A DNA stretch of 64,000 nucleotides, from positions 1 to 64,000 of IMG/VR virus record IMGVR_UViG_3300021197_001584; one strand, given 5' to 3'. This DNA comes from a virus. Under the pieces are notes generated by a model. The model did not search any database, had not been told where the DNA came from, and worked only from the letters and a program-made list of their open reading frames with translations. Below are positions 7,815 through 16,008 of the stretch, piece by piece (position 1 is the stretch's first letter; the number at the start of each line of letters is the position of its first letter). Position numbers and translations under genes: made by a program.

Positions 7815-9674
7815 TCAGGGTTGACCTCCGTCAGCAGCACCAAGAAGGTCACGAACGATAACCAATCCGTACATATCCGGACGGACCATCTTCTTTCCGT
7901 AACGTGTCATGACACCTTTACGAGGAACGAAGTCTTCAGGTCCAAAGATAGTTGGAGTTGTTTGCAATGGCACGTATGGTGCATAAACATATCCACTTTC
8001 CAAGAAAGAAGAACCTTTACGTCCAACCAAGATAGCATTACGTGGGAAGTAAGGATCAACGATAACGTCGAACTTACGGTTCAAAGAACCAACCTTAACA
8101 GCACCGATGTCGCCTTTGTCAGCGTCAGCAGTAACGTTTGCACGGAAACCAGCAGTGAACTCAAGAATGTTTGCAACTTCAGGAGAAAGAACTACGAAGT
8201 TAGCGCCACCACGCAAAGTCTTGCGATGGATTTGTGCAGAAACGTCGTTGATAGTTTCGATCAAAGTTTCATACCATTCAGAAACAGTACCCGTGAAGTC
8301 AGGAGTAGTTGCTTGAGCGCCAATCTCAGCACCAGTCAAGCGATTAACGAAACGACCAGGAGCACGAGACCAGTAGAATGAACCAGCTGTTGCGCCGTTG
8401 ACCAAGTCACCCAAGATTTCGCGATCGATTTCCAAAGCAATTTGTTCAGACAAGATAGAAGTCAATTCAACTTCAGCATCCAAGTTGTGATAAGCGTTCA
8501 AGTCTTGTCCCAATTCAGGAGTCCACTTTGCTCTCAACTTTTTGGTCACTGCGGTGATTGCGATTGAGTCAACCTTGATGTCGATCTCTGGGATATCAGT
8601 GTTGTCTTCAAGGCCCCAGTTATCGATACCTTTTACAGAACCAAGAGCATTAGATCCAGTCAGTCCATCGATCATTGGGAATTCAATCTTACCCATTGCA
8701 GAAGTGGAAGTCCCAACAGTTCCAACATAGGCAGCGACAGCAGCACTAGCTTTACTTGCATCATCGGCACAAACATAGTAGAATGTGAAAGCATCTGCAT
8801 CAACATCGTATTCAGTCAGGCGACGAACTTGAGTAAAGTTAGTAACCGTTACAACATTCCCCGATGCATCAGTCAAGGCTGCTGCATGATTAGTTAGGTT
8901 CAATGGAGCAACGATTTGAGACAACATTTTCAAATTGATTTTGCTCTCTGATGATGATGAAATAGATTCAATTTGAGAACGAAGAACAGTCAAAGAAAGC
9001 AAGAAACCAGCATTAGGGTTTGCTTCAGCTGAAAATTCTCCAAGAACATCTGCATCCCATTGGATTGCCTTGAACGCTGTGACGTTAGGACCACTTGGAT
9101 CACTCAACAATTCAGCACCAGTCGCACCGGCCGTAAAACCATCAAAGGCAACAGCTGAAATTTGAGCACCAGCTGCTTTAGATCCAGTTGGTGAAGAATA
9201 AGCAGAACCAAGACCATATGGTTGAAGATCCATGGTTTCATTGTTCAACAAAACACCACCAGTGATCTGAGAAGCAATTCGTCCTTGACCATAAATTGAT
9301 TCGCGATCTTGACCGGATCGTGGAGACCCATCGGTGTCAGAAAAAGTGAAATCCATGAAGAAGATCAAACCAGAAGGCAAAGACATTGGTTGTACAGAAA
9401 CCAAATCGTTAGCAATCAATCCGGCGAATACACGACGAACGATTGGGAAAGCAACAGCAGCGAAACCTTCAACGTCGCCACCAGCCATAGTGTTAGACTC
9501 ACGCAATAATTCGCGAGCTTGATTTTCCAAAAGGCGAGCCATGCCAGCCTTTTGTTCGTCGCTAGACAAGCCTTCCAAAAGACCAGTCTGTGACCATTTA
9601 TTCAAAAGTGATGCACCTTCTTGTTGCATGTTGCGGTGTACCATCCCTTCTGTAAGAGTTTCGATAATTGACAT
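7815..9674 (-). CDS. Major capsid protein, gp23-like
   Basis: A 619-residue protein (T4 gp23 is 521). Colinear matches to gp23 that I can see: LLNKW...LLEG near residues 23-34, ENQ at 50-52, RR..A.LIA.D...VQPM..P+G at about 80-110, a P-ELGQDLNAYHNLDAE-EL..IL segment followed by E-I-D-R-E, then YAPYVPL..TP near 580 and a VMTRYGKKM ending. By analogy with gp23 maturation, a likely protease cut is after Glu59 (LLRE/SNTM), an L-x-E site. It forms the head shell, is assembled on the scaffold encoded just upstream and is trimmed by the protease at 20265-20888. GGAG precedes the ATG. Confidence 0.93.
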   Translation of the reverse strand: MSIIETLTEGMVHRNMQQEGASLLNKWSQTGLLEGLSSDEQKAGMARLLENQARELLRESNTMAGGDVEGFAAVAFPIVRRVFAGLIANDLVSVQPMSLPSGLIFFMDFTFSDTDGSPRSGQDRESIYGQGRIASQITGGVLLNNETMDLQPYGLGSAYSSPTGSKAAGAQISAVAFDGFTAGATGAELLSDPSGPNVTAFKAIQWDADVLGEFSAEANPNAGFLLSLTVLRSQIESISSSSESKINLKMLSQIVAPLNLTNHAAALTDASGNVVTVTNFTQVRRLTEYDVDADAFTFYYVCADDASKASAAVAAYVGTVGTSTSAMGKIEFPMIDGLTGSNALGSVKGIDNWGLEDNTDIPEIDIKVDSIAITAVTKKLRAKWTPELGQDLNAYHNLDAEVELTSILSEQIALEIDREILGDLVNGATAGSFYWSRAPGRFVNRLTGAEIGAQATTPDFTGTVSEWYETLIETINDVSAQIHRKTLRGGANFVVLSPEVANILEFTAGFRANVTADADKGDIGAVKVGSLNRKFDVIVDPYFPRNAILVGRKGSSFLESGYVYAPYVPLQTTPTIFGPEDFVPRKGVMTRYGKKMVRPDMYGLVIVRDLLGAADGGQP

Positions 9675-9692
9675 TTTAAAATCTCCTTAAAA

Positions 9693-10871
9693 TTATTTTT
9701 TTATGCCTGCAAGCTTTTGCATCTTCTCCATAAAAGGATCAGCGCTTTGCTTGCTTTCGTTAATGTTTTGCCTAGAATTCAGCATTGAACTTAAGTTCGA
9801 ACGACGGTTGACTGACTCGCTCAGTGATTGTGGACCTCTTTTGCTATTAGGCGACGATCCCACTGTGGCTTTGAGTGTCTCGTGAAGTTGCTTTGCTTCT
9901 TTCGTAGACTCCGCATTTGCGATGGCTTCGACAATTTTAGATTTTTGTCGCTCATTCAGGGAGGCATCACCCAGAGTGCGGTTCTGGTATAGTAATTTTG
10001 CATTGGACAATAGAGCCTCGTCAAGATGGTTTTCAAGTCTCTCAAGGACGTCAACCAACTTATCGTTTTGTGAGCTCAAGGCTTCAATTGTCTCATATAA
10101 TTCTGTTTGTTTGTTTTCGGCGGAATCATCTTCAGAAGATTCTTCTTCGTCTTCTTCGAGCATGTTTTCTTCGTAAGCTTCTCGATGATCCATTTCTCTT
10201 TTCTTGTCAGTTGGATTAACTGCTGATCCGCCAAGGCTCTTGCCGTTTGGTCGGACTTCTCCGCCTTCTTCCATGTGAAGTTCTTCTTCTAACATGTCAA
10301 GAATTTCTTGAAGTTGAACATCTTCTTCGTTTGTTTCTTCTTTTCCTTCTTGGAGTGTCGCCAATAGGTCGTCAAGGCTTTCATCACCACCGGAGGTGTC
10401 ATCACCTTCTGGTTCTGCTGCAAGGTCTCCTGATGGCTCTGAGGGGCTGTCAAGGCCCAATCCGTCATCTGATCCACCCATTGCTTCTTCTTCCTCTGCA
10501 GACATCTCAAGTTCTCCGAGATCGAGATCTACCATACCATCGTCTGTTTGAGGTAAAGAGTCAACAAGAGCGCTGAACTTTACAGACATGTCTTCATAGC
10601 GAGAGTCCCATGCTGGAGGAGCTTCGATTGTTGCTCCTTCTTGACCACCACCAAAAGATGAAGGCATTGCATCTGCTTCTTCGTTAAGTTCTTCTTCAGC
10701 TTCTGAGATCATGTTGTTGGCTGCTTCGAGGTTTTGGTTCTCAAGCATTGCATCAACTGCATCTTTAATCTGGTGAGAATACTTTTCAATTACAGATTGC
10801 TCTGCGTTCTTAATCGCCTGTTCTCGCAGCGCTGCAGCGTCGGCGATGGCTTGCTCTAGCATGTTTGACAT
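9693..10871 (-). CDS. Prohead core scaffolding protein, gp22-like
   Basis: A 392-residue, highly acidic, helical protein directly upstream of the capsid gene, the T4 gp22 position (gp22 is 269). Residues 1-75 are helical (MLEQAIADAAALREQAI...), residues 115-260 are dominated by Glu/Asp/Gly/Ser, and residues 265-392 contain a coiled-coil segment (LYETIEALSSQNDKLVDVLERL) and a basic end. Scaffolds shape the prohead and are then degraded; L-x-E/I-x-E motifs that could be cut are frequent. I start it at 10871 because the ATG there follows AGGAGAAAA; a longer reading from 10967 would run across the promoter motif at 10901. Confidence 0.8.
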   Translation of the reverse strand: MSNMLEQAIADAAALREQAIKNAEQSVIEKYSHQIKDAVDAMLENQNLEAANNMISEAEEELNEEADAMPSSFGGGQEGATIEAPPAWDSRYEDMSVKFSALVDSLPQTDDGMVDLDLGELEMSAEEEEAMGGSDDGLGLDSPSEPSGDLAAEPEGDDTSGGDESLDDLLATLQEGKEETNEEDVQLQEILDMLEEELHMEEGGEVRPNGKSLGGSAVNPTDKKREMDHREAYEENMLEEDEEESSEDDSAENKQTELYETIEALSSQNDKLVDVLERLENHLDEALLSNAKLLYQNRTLGDASLNERQKSKIVEAIANAESTKEAKQLHETLKATVGSSPNSKRGPQSLSESVNRRSNLSSMLNSRQNINESKQSADPFMEKMQKLAGIKK

Positions 10872-10900
10872 CAATTTTCTCCTAGAATTCTTTTCTCCTT

Positions 10901-10908
10901 TAAATAGT
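10901..10908 (-). promoter_or_regulatory. Putative late promoter octamer ACTATTTA
   Basis: Minus-strand ACACTATTTAAAGGAG, 29 bases ahead of the scaffold start and after a terminator. It would drive the scaffold-capsid unit. Confidence 0.55.
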
Positions 10909-10939
10909 GTTGCGAGAAACAAAACTCCAAAAGGGCGCT

Positions 10940-10975
10940 TAAAAAGAAAATGCCTCGATGCTTTCACGTCGAGGC
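10940..10975 (-). terminator. Rho-independent terminator after the 11021-12814 gene
   Basis: Minus-strand GCCTCGACGTG/CATCGAGGC-type hairpin with an A-rich loop, followed by ATTTTCTTTTT. It separates the fibre island from the scaffold-capsid unit. Confidence 0.8.
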
Positions 10976-11020
10976 AAGATGACTTTCAAAGTTTAATTGA
11001 AATTAAGGAGTTGGCGATGC

Positions 11021-12814
11021 TCAAGAAGCCGCAGCAGTCTCAATAGACATTTGACGGTCAGACTGAGCTGCGATCATCGCTACTTGTGATTCCGTCAACG
11101 CAACGCCATCGCTGATTTGCATTGAGTCAAACTGTCCTTTTACAGATTTTGTCTGATATCCACCTCCGAAAATGAAGGTTTGGTGCGATGCTGGTGGGAA
11201 AAATTTAGTTCCAAGCGGATAGCTAATGCTATTGTTCAGTTTGGATCCATTCAGATACAGACTAGCAATAATATTAGAGCCATCATTTGCTATAACGATT
11301 GCAACATGAGTCCATGCTCCAGCCATTGGTATGCCTGTGCTCAAGTTGTTTGTTGTTCTTGGTCCTCGAGTATATGAAATAAAGTGAGGATTGGTGAGCG
11401 AACTACCTCCTCCAAGATCAAATGCGAATCTTCTGACTTCGTCATTCACTGAACCTACATTCATACCTGCTAATCCCAAATTGTTTGCTGCTTGAGATGA
11501 GTCTAAATTCATCCACCACGAAATAGTAAACTCATCATTTACTGTTTCATTTGTGTTTAAGTCATATTCTAGAACGCCATCATCCTTCAGTAAGACTTGC
11601 ATCCCTCCAGTCCTTGCGGAATTGTTATCGGTATAAATTCCGTTTGAGAACTTAGAAGGATCTCGAGCTATAACGGAGTCAATGTCTTCCAAGAACGTTC
11701 CAGCAATTACTTCCGGCCCTTCAGCAGGAGCTTCTGTGACATAGCCTTCGGCAAACTTGGATGAGATTTGAGTTTGATCCCAAACAGCATTCTCAATAGC
11801 CATTTTGGTGAATTGTCCCATGTAGGCTTCGTGGCCTCTAACGGATCCCGCTCCAGTTCCAGTTCCAATAATCAATCCGTAAACATCATCTCCATCTCTA
11901 AATGGGTCTGACTTAGATGCGAATGTAATATCTGAACCGAGTTGCGTGCCGTCCAAATAAAGCCTCTTGACTCCATTTACATTATCCCAAACAGATGTGA
12001 TCATATGCCATTGACCATCATCAACGGAACTGTGAGTTGGGTCGGAGGTTGCACCGGCTGCGGTCACAAATCGAAGATCCACATCTGTGTTTTGTTGCAG
12101 AACATGAGCATATTTGTTCTCCGAAGTTCTAGCCATTCCGAAAGACCAAAATTTAGATTTTCTAGAGCCTCCGGTATTCTTGAACCACAAATTTGTCGTC
12201 ATAACATCTTGATACATGAATTCAGCTATGTCTCCATGAATCATGTAGGATGATCCATCAAGAGTTAAGATGTTGTTTTCATAAACAGGATTACCAACGA
12301 TTGTTGTGTTCGGATGAGCTAGAACATCAGCGATTAAACTTTCCGGCTCTCCTCCAGTTCCAATAACCTCAACGACATAAGATTCGTTGATACCAAGCCA
12401 AGATAAAGACCCATCAGTTCTAACGGTTAAAAACTTTCCTTCGTCGGATGAAGTGTAAATAGGAACTTCATCAACGTCATAAAGTTTAACCCCTCTATTG
12501 ACACCAGCCAATGTTGGGATCGACCCTTGGTATCTACCTGTAGAGAAGAAAGAAACAGACACGGTTTCTTCACTTCCAGTCAAGGATTTTACGTAATAAT
12601 TTTGATAAGTATTTGGAAATGAAAACTGCTTATCATCGCCAGTTCTCGAATAAATGGTAGACCATACTGATCCATCCCATCCATGAATAGAAACATCGGA
12701 CCCACGGAACACAATTGATATGTCTCCATTGTGGGTTGATGGTGCCTCAAAGGCGCCTTCTAAATTAGGATTGGAAGGAGAAGCGGTCATTTTTAAAGTT
12801 TTTTGCTTTCTCAT
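11021..12814 (-). CDS. Fibre/adhesin: small N-terminal scaffold domain plus two LamG-like domains
   Basis: A 597-residue protein. Residues 1-160 resemble the whole 133-residue protein encoded immediately upstream (12830-13231): both have an I-x-F/G-F-x-x-x-V-x-x-G-x-x-G-S-W/V-W start, an S-G/T-G-x-E-E-T-V strand, then Y-T/S-A-S-D-x-G-K-x-L-x-V and a closing S/L-x-W. Residues 161-375 and 380-597 are LamG/concanavalin-like domains (FMYQD, GQWHMI, LYLDGTQLG; then WTHVAIVI, LYLNGSKL). Inferred role: virion-surface carbohydrate binding. ATG at 12814 follows GGAGG; an internal Met at residue 9 lacks a ribosome site. Confidence 0.7.
   Translation of the reverse strand: MRKQKTLKMTASPSNPNLEGAFEAPSTHNGDISIVFRGSDVSIHGWDGSVWSTIYSRTGDDKQFSFPNTYQNYYVKSLTGSEETVSVSFFSTGRYQGSIPTLAGVNRGVKLYDVDEVPIYTSSDEGKFLTVRTDGSLSWLGINESYVVEVIGTGGEPESLIADVLAHPNTTIVGNPVYENNILTLDGSSYMIHGDIAEFMYQDVMTTNLWFKNTGGSRKSKFWSFGMARTSENKYAHVLQQNTDVDLRFVTAAGATSDPTHSSVDDGQWHMITSVWDNVNGVKRLYLDGTQLGSDITFASKSDPFRDGDDVYGLIIGTGTGAGSVRGHEAYMGQFTKMAIENAVWDQTQISSKFAEGYVTEAPAEGPEVIAGTFLEDIDSVIARDPSKFSNGIYTDNNSARTGGMQVLLKDDGVLEYDLNTNETVNDEFTISWWMNLDSSQAANNLGLAGMNVGSVNDEVRRFAFDLGGGSSLTNPHFISYTRGPRTTNNLSTGIPMAGAWTHVAIVIANDGSNIIASLYLNGSKLNNSISYPLGTKFFPPASHQTFIFGGGYQTKSVKGQFDSMQISDGVALTESQVAMIAAQSDRQMSIETAAAS
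11038..12330 (-). repeat. Two-LamG cassette, copy 2
   Basis: Paralogous to the segment at 4234-5560: the same two LamG-like domains in the same order, with nearly identical stretches at DNA level around the SKSDPFRDGDDVYGLIIGTG codons. Boundaries are approximate. Confidence 0.7.
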
Positions 12815-12829
12815 GTTAGGGATCCTCCG

Positions 12830-13231
12830 TTATCTTGCGATCCATGTTAAGTTCCCGCTGTTATCAACAGAGAGTACTTTTCCAGCATCTGATGCTGAAT
12901 ATGCCGGCATGTCGCCAATCTCTTCGATTGAAGCCGGTGCCGGCGCTGCCGACTTTACGAGCGAATCTTCCATGAAGACTGCTCTAACTGTCTCTTCTTG
13001 TCCAGAGTTGGACTTGAAGAAGGCTTCCGAATAAGTTTCGAAAGGAACGAAAACGATTTTGTCATCTGTGTTTGTGGTTCCGATAAGTTCCCAAGATGAA
13101 CCGTTCTTTCCATAAACCTCAACCTCTGAGAATCCGATACAGATCATTGTGTTGTGATTTGCTTCAGGTGGAATTCCTTCTGATTGAGCTGTTGGTGCCG
13201 ATGTTCCGGCTGTAAATTTAGTAATAGACAT
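12830..13231 (-). CDS. Small virion protein, stub paralogue of the 11021-12814 fibre
   Basis: A 133-residue protein equivalent to only the N-terminal domain of the next gene, without the LamG domains. Beta-strand-rich, with a Gly/Ser linker of Ala-Pro repeats near residue 98 and the ending GKVLSVDNSGNLTWIAR, typical of short hub or attachment domains in fibre networks. It may be the attachment subunit on which the long paralogue substitutes. ATG follows AGGATTTAAA. A terminator lies upstream at 13263-13296, yet no exact late motif is visible. Confidence 0.55.
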   Translation of the reverse strand: MSITKFTAGTSAPTAQSEGIPPEANHNTMICIGFSEVEVYGKNGSSWELIGTTNTDDKIVFVPFETYSEAFFKSNSGQEETVRAVFMEDSLVKSAAPAPASIEEIGDMPAYSASDAGKVLSVDNSGNLTWIAR

Positions 13232-13262
13232 TTTAAATCCTCCAAAGATATTTTGTCTTAAT

Positions 13263-13296
13263 AAAAAAGGGCCTCGAAAGTTTCCCCTCGAGGCCC
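13263..13296 (-). terminator. Rho-independent terminator after the coiled-coil fibre
   Basis: Minus-strand GGGCCTCGAGGGGAAACTTTCGAGGCCC hairpin (read in two arms, GGGCCTCGA and TCGAGGCCC) followed by T6. Confidence 0.85.
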
Positions 13297-13338
13297 AAGG
13301 TCATTACCTCTAAGGCATTGCACTTAGCTAATCAAAGA

Positions 13339-15825
13339 TTAGAACAAGTACATAACTCCACCTTTCTTAACGAACATAGCAGAAGTTCCACCATGAAGAA
13401 CAACGTTTCCGTCAGATTCACCGTCGATAGACTCACCAACAGCAGCGTTGAATGTAACAGAGTTAGATCCTTCAGCAACTTTAACCATGATGAAGTATTC
13501 TTCAGTCATGACTGGCAAAGTGAAAGACTTCGGAGAAGATGCATCCACGATGTAGTGAGTAGCAGCACCCATTGCAGCAGAAGTTTCAGTCAAGAAAGCA
13601 ACCTTAACGAAACCGTCAAAGTGTGCATCATGCTTAGCTTCGATGCGTGCTTCTTCACCAGACGCGCGAGTTACTTCAGCAGCCAAGTTGGCAGTCAAAG
13701 TAGCTTCAGCAGCATCAGACTCAGACTCAACGCGAGCAATCTCACCCAAGAAGTCAGTTTCCATAGAAGCGAAGTCAGCTGCAACAGCACCAGACAATGC
13801 GTCAATGTTACCTTGAAGAGTAGAGTCACCAGCGATTCGTGCAGCTTCTTCAGTAGTGATAGAAGCAGACAAGATAGCTTCAGCAGCCAATGCACGAGCA
13901 TCAGCATCATCAATGTTGCTTTGAAGAATTACATCAGCAGCATCACGGTCAAGAAGTTCTTGAGCCAAACCAGCAGTCAAAACTGCATCAGCAGCTTCAA
14001 ATGCAGAAGTTACAACTGCGTCAGCAGCAATGTAGGCAGATTCCATTGCAGCGAAATCAACAGCAACAGCACCAGACAATGCACTCAATTCAGAAGTGTG
14101 AGTAGCAGCCAAAGTAGTGATAGCAGCATTCAAGTTACCATCTTCAGCTTGGAAAGCAGCAACAATCTCAGTCATAGAATCCAAAGCAGCTGGATCTGTG
14201 TTAGAGATGATGTCGTTGATTTGAGATTGAAGACCACCTTCAACACCTTGAGCACGAATTACTTCAGCAGAAACCAAACCTTCGATACGAGTATCTTCGG
14301 CAGCAAACTCACTACGAATAGCAGCTTCTTGACCTAAAGCACGAGTCTCTTCAGCAAGGATAGCAGCGTCAGCGTCAGCTTCATTACCATCAACGTCAGC
14401 TTGAAGAGCAGAGATTTCACCAGCAAAGAAAGTTTCCATTCCAGTTCTTGCAGCAAGAGCAGATGAAGACAATGCAGTGATGTTACCTTGAAGAACACCT
14501 TCAGCACCAGTCGCACGAGTTACCTCGGCAGCCAAGTCAGCAGTCAAAGTAGCTTCAGCAGCATCAGATTCTGATTCAACGCGACCGATTTCAGCCAAGA
14601 AGTCAGTTTGCATTTGTGTAAAGTCAGCTTCAACAGCGCCAGAAAGGGCATCGATGTTACCTTGAAGAGTAGAATCTCCGGCAATACGAGCAGACTCTTC
14701 AGAGTCAATGTTACCTTGAAGAACGCTATCGGCATTTGAACGAGCAAGTGCTTCTGCGGCTTCGCGAGTATCAGTGTAAGCTTTTGCGTCAACCAAAGTT
14801 TGAGCATCACCAGCAGCACGGTCAAGAACTTCTTGAGCCAAGTCAGCAGTCAAAGTAGCTTCAGCACCCTGAGCACGAAGAACTTCAGCGTCGATGTTAC
14901 CTTGAAGGACACCATCAGCAGCCAATCGAGCAGCAGCTTCAGAAGCGTCAGCATTTGCAAACTCGGTACGGATCGCAGCACGATCAGTGGTTGCAGTAGC
15001 GTCAGCAGCAGAACGAGCATTTGCTTCATTAGTGATGTTAGCTTGAAGAATACCTTCGGCAGCAAGAGCGCGCAGTTCTTCAGCATCAACGTCAGCACCA
15101 CGATCGATGATCTCTTGGTCAATCTTGCCATCAAGAGTAACGATTTGAGAAAGGATAGAAGTGTCAGCCAATTGATAAGCATCAGCAATTTCTTTCAAAG
15201 TGTCGAAATCAACATCAGCACCAGCTAAAACAGCATCCAAACGACCTTTTTCAATGTCGATTGCAGATTGAAGACCAGCGTCAGCAGTAGTTCGAGCCAA
15301 TTCTTCAGCATCCATAGCAGCTTGGAAGTCAAGCTCCAACTGGCTAAAGTCACCAGCTACAGCACCAGACAAAGCATCAATGTTGCCTTGAAGAGTAACG
15401 TCATCAGCAAGACGAGTTGCAGCTTCAGCAGCCAAAGCAGCGTCATTAGAAAGAACATAAGCATCATGCTTATCTTCGATGCGAGTTTCTTCGCCTTGAG
15501 CACGAATTACTTCGTTAGAGATAGCAGTAGCGTTTGCTGACTCAGCACCTTGAGCACGAACGATTTCGCCATCAAGAGCAGATTGAATACCTTGACGGCC
15601 CAATTCTGCTGCTGCTTCAACATTTTTTAAGTGTTTTTCTTGTACAAGTTTGTCTCCGTCAACGACAGGAGCATTTGCGACACCAACTTTAACAGCATCA
15701 GAAATTTCTGAAATGTTCTTTACGGCGCCAACTGGAAGTGTAAGTTTACCTTCCGCCAATCCTAACATATCAAATTCAGTAACCTGATCGTCAATCTTGA
15801 CTTTTCCTAAGAATAATTTTGACAT
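13339..15825 (-). CDS. Ala-rich coiled-coil tail fibre with long internal repeats
   Basis: An 828-residue protein. Residues 1-45 form a small N-terminal attachment domain (LFLGKVKIDDQVTEF). Residues 50-730 are a nearly unbroken series of Ala/Glu/Asp-rich helices in which units such as LQGNIDALSGAVAADF, ESESDAAEATLTADLA and EEARIEAKHDAH recur many times. Residues 735-828 form a beta tip (FTLPVMTEEYFIMV...VLHGGTSAMFVKKGG). Such repeats make trimeric rod-like fibres with a receptor-binding tip. ATG at 15825 follows GGAGG; an upstream alternative start lacks one. Its tip resembles the small protein at 3156-3557 in style. Confidence 0.75.
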   Translation of the reverse strand: MSKLFLGKVKIDDQVTEFDMLGLAEGKLTLPVGAVKNISEISDAVKVGVANAPVVDGDKLVQEKHLKNVEAAAELGRQGIQSALDGEIVRAQGAESANATAISNEVIRAQGEETRIEDKHDAYVLSNDAALAAEAATRLADDVTLQGNIDALSGAVAGDFSQLELDFQAAMDAEELARTTADAGLQSAIDIEKGRLDAVLAGADVDFDTLKEIADAYQLADTSILSQIVTLDGKIDQEIIDRGADVDAEELRALAAEGILQANITNEANARSAADATATTDRAAIRTEFANADASEAAARLAADGVLQGNIDAEVLRAQGAEATLTADLAQEVLDRAAGDAQTLVDAKAYTDTREAAEALARSNADSVLQGNIDSEESARIAGDSTLQGNIDALSGAVEADFTQMQTDFLAEIGRVESESDAAEATLTADLAAEVTRATGAEGVLQGNITALSSSALAARTGMETFFAGEISALQADVDGNEADADAAILAEETRALGQEAAIRSEFAAEDTRIEGLVSAEVIRAQGVEGGLQSQINDIISNTDPAALDSMTEIVAAFQAEDGNLNAAITTLAATHTSELSALSGAVAVDFAAMESAYIAADAVVTSAFEAADAVLTAGLAQELLDRDAADVILQSNIDDADARALAAEAILSASITTEEAARIAGDSTLQGNIDALSGAVAADFASMETDFLGEIARVESESDAAEATLTANLAAEVTRASGEEARIEAKHDAHFDGFVKVAFLTETSAAMGAATHYIVDASSPKSFTLPVMTEEYFIMVKVAEGSNSVTFNAAVGESIDGESDGNVVLHGGTSAMFVKKGGVMYLF
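13650..13860 (-). repeat. Coding repeat, copy 1 (partner at 14505-14710)
   Basis: About 200 bp inside the coiled-coil fibre gene recurs with few differences at 14505-14710, including the codons for ESESDAAEATLTADLAAEVTRA and a following LQGNIDALSGAV unit. Several shorter units recur elsewhere in the gene. Limits are approximate. Confidence 0.7.
14505..14710 (-). repeat. Coding repeat, copy 2 (partner at 13650-13860)
   Basis: The second near-identical copy of the ~200 bp repeat in the coiled-coil fibre gene. It encodes the same heptad-type segment and is likely to recombine with copy 1, changing fibre length in multiples of the repeat. Confidence 0.7.
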
Positions 15826-15952
15826 TATTATTTTCCTCCAAATAATGTTTATAACACCCTCGGACACAGGTCCAAGAGTTACACCTAACTATTTCGATAA
15901 TATCTAAAAAGAAATTTTATTTTGACTAGTTTAGCAATGCTCTTTCTAAACG

Positions 15953-15995
15953 CTAAAAAAAGTTTACAAAAACCCTAGATGTTCGATTCTAGCGG
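15953..15995 (-). terminator. Rho-independent terminator after the 16009-18168 fibre
   Basis: Minus-strand CTAGA/TCTAG hairpin with a T5 and a further T7 tract behind it, 14 bases after the fibre stop codon. The remaining sequence to 15868 contains a second imperfect hairpin (15850-15885) without a T-run and no gene. Confidence 0.65.
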
Positions 15996-16008
15996 AAAGA
16001 TAGAGGAA

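Noticed and set aside
10872-10967. N-terminal extension of the scaffold protein
   Set aside because: It would be translated through the promoter motif and has no ribosome site; the ATG at 10871 has one.
13318-14337. Long plus-strand open frame (339 codons) opposite the coiled-coil fibre, and further ones such as 2800-3183 and 10247-10576
   Set aside because: They mirror repetitive or biased coding sequence on the minus strand, have no ribosome site, and give Ser/Cys- or Leu-rich products without any domain. No plus-strand gene in the window is convincing.
13339-15825. CRISPR-like or tandem-repeat array impression in the fibre gene
   Set aside because: The repeats are in frame, encode a continuous coiled-coil pattern, vary in length and have no unique spacers.
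15850-15885. Imperfect hairpin upstream of the coiled-coil fibre as terminator
   Set aside because: No T-run follows; the better terminator for the upstream fibre is at 15953-15995.
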